The notes below the pieces were generated by a model. The model saw nothing but the letters and a program-made list of their open reading frames with translations, was not told where the DNA came from and ran no database searches. Position numbers and translations under genes: made by a program. Below are positions 60,584-64,000 of a DNA stretch of 64,000 nucleotides, piece by piece (the stretch's first letter is position 1; every line of letters begins with the position of its first letter). Source of the stretch: Diatrype stigma (taxonomy: Eukaryota; Ascomycota; Sordariomycetes; Xylariales; Diatrypaceae); contig JAKJXP020000009.1 in assembly GCA_022225965.2 (NCBI GenBank), forward strand, positions 1-64,000. The letters run 5' to 3'.

Positions 60584-62325
60584 TTATATGAACCAAGGTG
60601 CAGCAGTTTGGAGGTCAACAACGTCCCACCATTTGAGGTCATTCGACCGACCAATATCGGCTTGGAGGTCTTTCCGCTTCCAAAATGTCTCGATGATGGT
60701 TCTCAGGACAAGGATGTTGCCGATGTTTCGTGTATCATCCATTCGATCAAGTATTTGCAGGATCTCAATCCTTTGCTCATCCGTCTCTGTTTCGCAAGCG
60801 ATAACGAAGAGTGGCCAGGGGCTGGTGCATATTTCCAAGTTGCGCAAGGCTTTGAAGGCTTGTTCCATATATATTATTCTCAACTGCTCTGCGTCCGCTG
60901 TGTTGCACGTTCTTTGTAGGTAAAGGAAAGTGGCAATTCGATAGAGTTCGGCAGTAGTTCGGATTCTGACTTGTTCACTCATCGGCAGTTGAACAGCAGC
61001 ACGGGGGTCTAGACGTTGGGTCAGTGTCGCTATTTGGTTCTCGACCCTATGCCAGTCCTCTTGCCGTCGTGCTTGTTCCTCGGGTGTGCTCGGGCTCATG
61101 TCCCCACGGAGCACATCTGCACGCAGCCCATTGACGTAACTGACGAGTTCCATCACTTCTACTGAACATCCCAATGACCCGATAATCTTTAACAATCAGC
61201 ATCGTCTTTGCAGGACTCCTGGGGCGTCAAACGTACCATAGACTTGTCAAAGTTCGAGTCATTCAAAAGCCTGAGAGATGCCGGCCGTAGACCTTCGTAT
61301 AGCAGAGGTCGGCTGAACTCGCCAAGTACCTCGTGGTAGAGGAACCATGTGAACAAGAAGTTATATTCTAATCGTTTGCCTCGAATCGTAGCGACTTGGT
61401 AGAGTTCACTAAGGATTTGTTGTGCACCCTGCAGGTGTAAGCCCCAATGGCCATCAGTTTCGTCGAAGACCTCCTCTGCGTTAGCTAACTTGTAATGACC
61501 TTGATAGGGAAGGGGGGCTTTGACTCACGCTATAAACACATAACATCATGGACGTAGCCAACTGCGTTTCCGAGAGGCCGGGGGATTCAGCAGTGTTGAG
61601 TGATTTCTGTAGATAATGGATAGCCTGTGATTTGTACGTGAGTGCTTCCCGGCTACCTGCCAAGTGAAAAGAACTCAAAGCAAGGATGGCATGGCGGAGG
61701 CTCTCGGAGGCACTGCTAGTACATGTGAACACCATAGGGAGCAAATCTTCTCGAAACCCGTTGTGGATGTCGATCGTGGATATCATCGGCGAGATCATTC
61801 TTTGGTCTATGGGAAGAGTAATGAGATACGGATCGAAACAAGCAGGCTTTTCGGTCTTGGCTTACAGTAGTCCATGAGTCGCCCTTCCTCATCCCTGATC
61901 TTTGGCAACCAAGAGATACTTCGCGGCGGTCGTCGTTGGACGCAGACCAGGGGCAGGGTGTTAGAAAATACGCCGTTCTTTACAGCTGCTAGATCCGAGT
62001 ATGTCACGTTCAAGAATTGTGTTCCATAATGTGCAGACTCGACCTTGAGGGTTTGAACTGCCTGGCTAGGTAGACGGTTTGATCTGCGTCGGCCATCCGG
62101 CTGATCGGGCCAAGCAAGACGTATCCCGTAGCCTCCGCATTGCCTATTCGTGCGAACGCAGTTATTGCAGGCAGGGAAGCCACGGTCGCATCCGATCTTG
62201 CGTTCTGTCTGGACGTCAGAAACATAGGTACTTGCAGGCTATCACACGAATCGGGATGCATCGTCTAGTATTCTCAACTTACGCTTGCAGGTCCAACAGC
62301 CCTGCGCGCGCCTAGCAGTTTCCAT
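60584..62325 (-). CDS. Zn2Cys6 transcription factor with Fungal_trans_2-type domain, five exons
   Basis: Fungal binuclear zinc-cluster transcription regulator, expected in the nucleus. Exons are 62325-62283, 62204-61866, 61806-61529, 61473-61237 and 61186-60584; introns are 78, 59, 55 and 50 nt. The protein is 499 aa. The first intron interrupts the zinc cluster; splicing at GACAG|AACGC restores all six cysteines: C10, C13, C20, C27, C30 and C37 (C-x2-C-x6-C-x6-C-x2-C-x6-C). The classic CGGYGIRLAWP follows the cluster. The rest matches the Fungal_trans_2 group: IDIHNGFREDLLPMVF, then SLRHAILALSSFHL, QLATSMMLCVYSEVFDETDG, FNFLFTWFLYHE-like helices, and a C-terminal helical region ending in WKRKDLQADIGRSNDLKWWD. 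The neighbouring nitrilase is the obvious candidate target. Start is the ATG at 62325 (METARRAQGCW). Individual joins are supported by phase and conservation. Confidence 0.92.
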
Positions 62326-64000
62326 CCTCCCACGTGTGGTTGGCGCTCGTTCGACGGCCAAAAATAGCTTGGGATTAGTCTAAAATTCGGGACCTAAGCC
62401 ATACGAAGCCTGCGTGCGTGTTTGGCTCCTCTGTAGACTAAGACGGCAGGGCAGGGCTGAAGTTCAGAAAATCGAAGACTTAATATCGAGCAGCCCGGGG
62501 ACACGGTTTATTATTGTTCTGACAAAGGTCTGACAAAGCGAGATAGATGGATGGCTAATGGTAGTGGAAAGTTGCGCATGTCGTTGAAGGGAGCTTTGAC
62601 ATGGCGTGGCGCGATTCCAGGAGTTCCCTCTTTTCTTGCAGGTCGTCTAAACTAAGTTGATGATGGTTTACTGAATGGGAAAGGGTGGGGAAGTGGGAGT
62701 GGATGTCTTCAGCTCACGTACCACTCGAGACGACCTCGAGGGGGAAGGCCAGACCTTTACTTAGAGTCTCCCAGTCTCCGCACCGTGGCGTTCTCGCGTT
62801 GCTCGACCAATTGCGGCACGGCGCATCAATAAGGATCCGGCGATCAAATCCCGAGATGCAGGAGTCCAGGGAGCTCCAGGGCTGTCCAGGGCTGTCCAGG
62901 GCTGTTACCGATGGTTTCCCAGACACATGGCAACGGAGAAGGCTAGATATATCGGTATCAATGGATGCGCCCAATCCTCGTGGTAGTCCCCGACAGCTAC
63001 GACGCAGCAATCTTTAACCGCGATCATGGACAGCGGGAATAGGAGTTAATTACTGATTCGGTAGTTCGGGGGGGTCTGCAGGGCATACAACCCCAGATTA
63101 GTCACCCGAGGAGTTATGAGATTCTGGGGTGGGACGTGGACGAGATGGTTGGTTGCTGACGTGCCACTGCCAGCTTCGCTGACGACGTCATGCCCAGGAG
63201 ATTCTATATATTGCACTCTGCTGTGAGGTGACCGACTACGGTCCAATAGCAGTGTGTGTTCCAAGACTCCTTGCCAGCTCGCCCGTCCGGACGGCTGGAG
63301 AAAGAGGTCGGCGATTGATGGTGAGTGAGCACTGAGAATGCGGTACCGCGCATCGCGGCACCTACGTCAAGCTAGGGATGAAGGCTGTCACCCCGGTTGT
63401 GGGTTCGTTCGAGTTATCAAGATAGCTCAAGGCGATTATTACTCAAGCAGGGAGATGGCAAGGAGGGGAAAGCGGGTTCAAAAGAAAAAAGGAGAGGGGG
63501 AAAGCATAAGACGGGCAGCACGGGATACGCAGTCTTGCAGGACACAAGCTGACCGGTTTCCTAGGCCGTATAGCTATCTATATGTAGTACATAGATAGGC
63601 AGTAACATTGAAGAGAGGTAGCACATATCTACACCGGTATGAAGGGCTAAACTACCAAGCCAGCAAGCATATGTAAGGTTGTGAAAATGAGAGAGAGAGG
63701 GAGAGATCTCGGGGAGTCTCTGGGTTAGGAATGCTGCCGTAACCAAAAGGCTGAGCAAAGAGCATGAACCAATCCAAGGCTATTCCGCGCGGCGCGGTAA
63801 GAACGATAAATCGCCTGCGTGCCTGCAGGGGGTGGGGTGACGATGATGGTGATGAGACGGATAGCAAGGCAGCCACAAACAAGCCTAGCAGCCCTAGGTT
63901 GAGGTAGCTATGTAGGTACAGCTGGTAGCTGAGCTGGTAGAAACCTCTGTTGATACGACTTTGTGTTAATTGGGAAGAGGAACACACCCCCCTTTTGAAA
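62326..64000. other. Terminal spacer, no recognised gene
   Basis: Upstream region of the Zn2Cys6 gene and beyond. It contains a 10-bp tandem repeat (62861-62906) and GAGAGAGAG at about 63690. Open frames at 62685-63017 and 63652-63987 show no domain or codon bias. I see nothing else. Confidence 0.5.
62861..62906. repeat. CTGTCCAGGG 10-bp tandem repeat
   Basis: About four to five copies of a decamer (GAGTCCAGG, GAGCTCCAGG, then GCTGTCCAGG twice and a partial). Intergenic; it opens frames on both strands that should not be read as genes. Confidence 0.8.

Overview
The window looks like nuclear DNA of a filamentous ascomycete (Pezizomycotina), most likely a sordariomycete. The genes have short 50-145 nt introns with CTAAC/CTGAC branch points. 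The families are typical of this group: an NsdD-type GATA factor, a Zn2Cys6 regulator, a DUF3824-type Ser/Arg-rich protein and a giant MFS protein with a long cytosolic N-terminus. Spacers are full of TACCTA/TAGGTA microsatellites. I recognised no tRNA, rRNA, CRISPR array or intact transposon.

Layout. 0-25 kb is gene-rich: a METTL7-like methyltransferase (-), the ER-lumen J-protein SCJ1 (-), the spliceosomal DEAH helicase PRP2/DHX16 (+), a five-intron DUF3824-type gene (-), an MFS membrane-protein gene (+) and glutamate-cysteine ligase (+). 25-58.9 kb is nearly empty of convincing genes except nsdD (-) at 37.1-38.4 kb. At 58.9-62.3 kb a seven-exon nitrilase (+) and a five-exon Zn2Cys6 transcription factor (-) converge tail to tail, 108 bp apart. 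The last 1.7 kb shows nothing recognisable.

Most striking observation. The MFS gene (16279-20768) is a single open frame of 1,480 codons across one intron, except for two in-frame stops. Both are TAG, and the frame continues into family-conserved sequence after each, with no frameshift. A single A-to-G (A-to-I) change would turn both into TGG (Trp). Sordariomycetes carry out A-to-I mRNA editing during sexual development with a strong preference for UAG, and it rescues genes with premature UAG codons. I recall an MFS-domain gene of this kind, AMD1, described in Fusarium graminearum. A doubly recoded gene of this class is the best explanation; a recent pseudogene is the alternative. nsdD, a regulator of sexual development, lies in the same window.

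How the genes may work together. Most of the 5' block is housekeeping (splicing, ER folding, glutathione synthesis) and shows no cluster logic. The nitrilase/Zn2Cys6 pair is a plausible small catabolic unit of enzyme plus regulator. All exon boundaries were derived by hand from splice signals, reading-frame phase and family conservation, and need RNA evidence.
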